Made by a program: the position numbers and the translations under genes | DNA from: Tritrichomonas foetus | Lineage: Eukaryota; Parabasalia; Tritrichomonadida; Tritrichomonadidae | NCBI GenBank assembly: GCA_001839685.1 | Contig: MLAK01001130.1 | Coordinates: 12,972-38,049, forward strand | DNA: 25,078 nucleotides | Reading direction: 5' to 3' | Shown here: one piece after another, positions 23,979 to 25,078 of the stretch | Numbering within the stretch: the stretch's first letter is position 1 | Layout: each line of letters starts with the position of its first letter | Notes under the pieces: generated by a model | What the model saw: the letters and a program-made list of their open reading frames with translations, nothing else | Told to the model about the DNA's origin: nothing | The model's database searches: none

Positions 23979-25078
23979 TATCATGCGACTATATATGAAG
24001 ATATAATTTCCTATGAATATGTAAATGAAGCAATACCATGCATTTATAAAGTAAAAGCTTATTTAAAGGTTGTCGAAGGAGATTATTTGATTACTTCTCT
24101 TCTCTTTTTTTATTGTAACGGATTTAATATTAAAAACAGTTATTTATTCCAATATTAAAATATGCTGAGTTTCATATGTTCTGTTGATTCCTCAAACTCA
24201 ATTTTCTAAAAAAAAAAAAGGGTAATCGTAATTGACCCGAATCGTAATTGACCCAACGGTTAATGGGCAAATAACCGCCAAATTGACCAGTGTTGTAAAA
24301 AACCAAAAAATCTGACATTTCGGCATGCATGGGTAGTGGAAAAATTCCAAATTTCGGGCCAAAAAAAAAATTTTTATTTCTCGTTCCTTCCTCAATAAAT
24401 CATTTTATTATTAATTATTAAAGATGCTTCACGACAAATTTCGAAAAATCGAGATAAAAAGTAATTTTTTGCGTCCCAAATGCGGAATGAGAACTTTTTG
24501 AATACANGCATCAAAGCTACNTTTTTTTATATGCATTAAACAAATTTTCCAGATATTAAAGTGATATAGAATTATATAAAAAACTTTTATAAGCATGTTT
24601 ATATCATTATTTTCTCTTTCTAAAAAATACCAATATTAGGGAAATTATCATTTTTGATTTTGAGAAATGAAAGTAGTTAAAATAATAAACATATGAATTA
24701 TAAAATAGTGTTATTATCATTAAATTAAATTATTTCCTGTTTATGTACATAAAACTAATGCTTTTATTAATGATAGAATAAAAAAGTATTCAAATAATAT
24801 TTCTCTCACAAAAAAAATTCAATAAATTTGAATGCACATTTTGCTTTTATTCAAATTATTTGAGAATCTATTCAATAATTGTATGNTATTCTTTTTNTGA
24901 TTATTTTCACAAAAATAAATNTAAAATATCTGATTAAATATTAATGTTTTTAACGTTATCTCGTAATCATTATTTTTGGTTAATATTTATTAAAGTAATA
25001 AGTAAGCTCATAAGGTTATTAATCCATTAATAATGTAAGGAAGCATTTAGTAAAGTAATTACGCAATCACCAATGTAA
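23979..25078. other. Very AT-rich terminal region, no gene seen
   Basis: I find no coding frame on either strand over the last 1.1 kb. It holds the tandem element at 24224-24255, an unusually GC-containing block at 24220-24360 and single undetermined bases at 24507, 24521, 24886, 24897 and 24921. Undetermined bases concentrated here suggest multi-copy sequence collapsed in assembly or low read coverage. Confidence 0.55.
24224..24255. repeat. Two 16-bp tandem repeats aatcgtaattgaccc(g/a)
   Basis: Units at 24224-24239 and 24240-24255 differ only in the last base. A related aattgacc follows at 24280-24287, next to CAGTGTTGTAAAA. Subterminal tandem repeats beside a CAGTG-type terminus are seen in hAT-like transposon ends, so this may be one end of a mobile element or MITE. 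No matching opposite end or transposase is visible. Confidence 0.5.

Noticed and set aside
23700..23980. CRISPR-like array from spaced catcattc and aaaactccac repeats
   Set aside because: Only two long copies, diverged and at 172-bp spacing, in a eukaryotic genome. Simple-sequence satellite is the plain explanation.

Overview
The window looks like nuclear DNA of a parabasalid protist (trichomonad), perhaps Tritrichomonas-like. It is very AT-rich. Long eukaryotic genes (up to 1069 codons) read without introns. Several genes have a TCA trinucleotide only a few bases upstream of the ATG, as in the trichomonad initiator (Inr), and several stop codons lie inside TAAA. The gene set is eukaryotic: ubiquitin protease, prominin, RINT1/Tip20, importin-beta, a Rab-like GTPase and SNF5. 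The organism call is an inference from these traits, not from a database match.

Layout. 1-560: decayed ubiquitin-specific protease fragment, with a short piece repeated near 917. 1352-6664: three intact + strand genes (five-TM prominin-like protein, RINT1/Tip20-like tether, coiled-coil protein), then an orphan coding-like scrap at 6729-6911. 7167-7652 (-): small basic Pro/Ser-rich protein. 8204-11413 (+): importin-beta-family karyopherin. 11849-13186 (-): HEAT-type solenoid protein, bracketed by a 44-nt A tract and a 63-nt T tract. 13811-14689 (-): atypical Rab-like GTPase with a broken G3 motif, a coiled-coil tail and no prenylation cysteine. 14837-14995: three palindromes, one of 56 bp. About 15035-15410: a GC-richer, strongly structured stretch that I propose is a non-coding RNA gene. 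On the + strand it shows features like RNase P/MRP RNA. 15.4-18.2 kb: gene-poor zone with gene remnants and palindromes. 18244-19304 (+): frameshifted type II membrane glycosyltransferase pseudogene (fucosyltransferase-like). 19502-20974 (-) and 21119-22042 (+): a divergent pair, an ARM/HEAT-like protein and a SNF5/SMARCB1 homologue, sharing a 145-bp promoter with an exact 18-bp tandem repeat. 22.0-25.1 kb: AT-rich DNA with what looks like a decayed membrane-protein gene on the - strand, tandem repeats, ambiguous bases and possible transposon-end sequence.

The intact genes serve housekeeping trafficking and chromatin roles: ER/Golgi vesicle tethering, nuclear import, small GTPase signalling, chromatin remodelling and membrane protrusion organisation. 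They show no operon logic. The most interesting items are the structured RNA candidate, the atypical Rab, the palindrome cluster, the opposed homopolymer tracts and the density of decayed gene copies.
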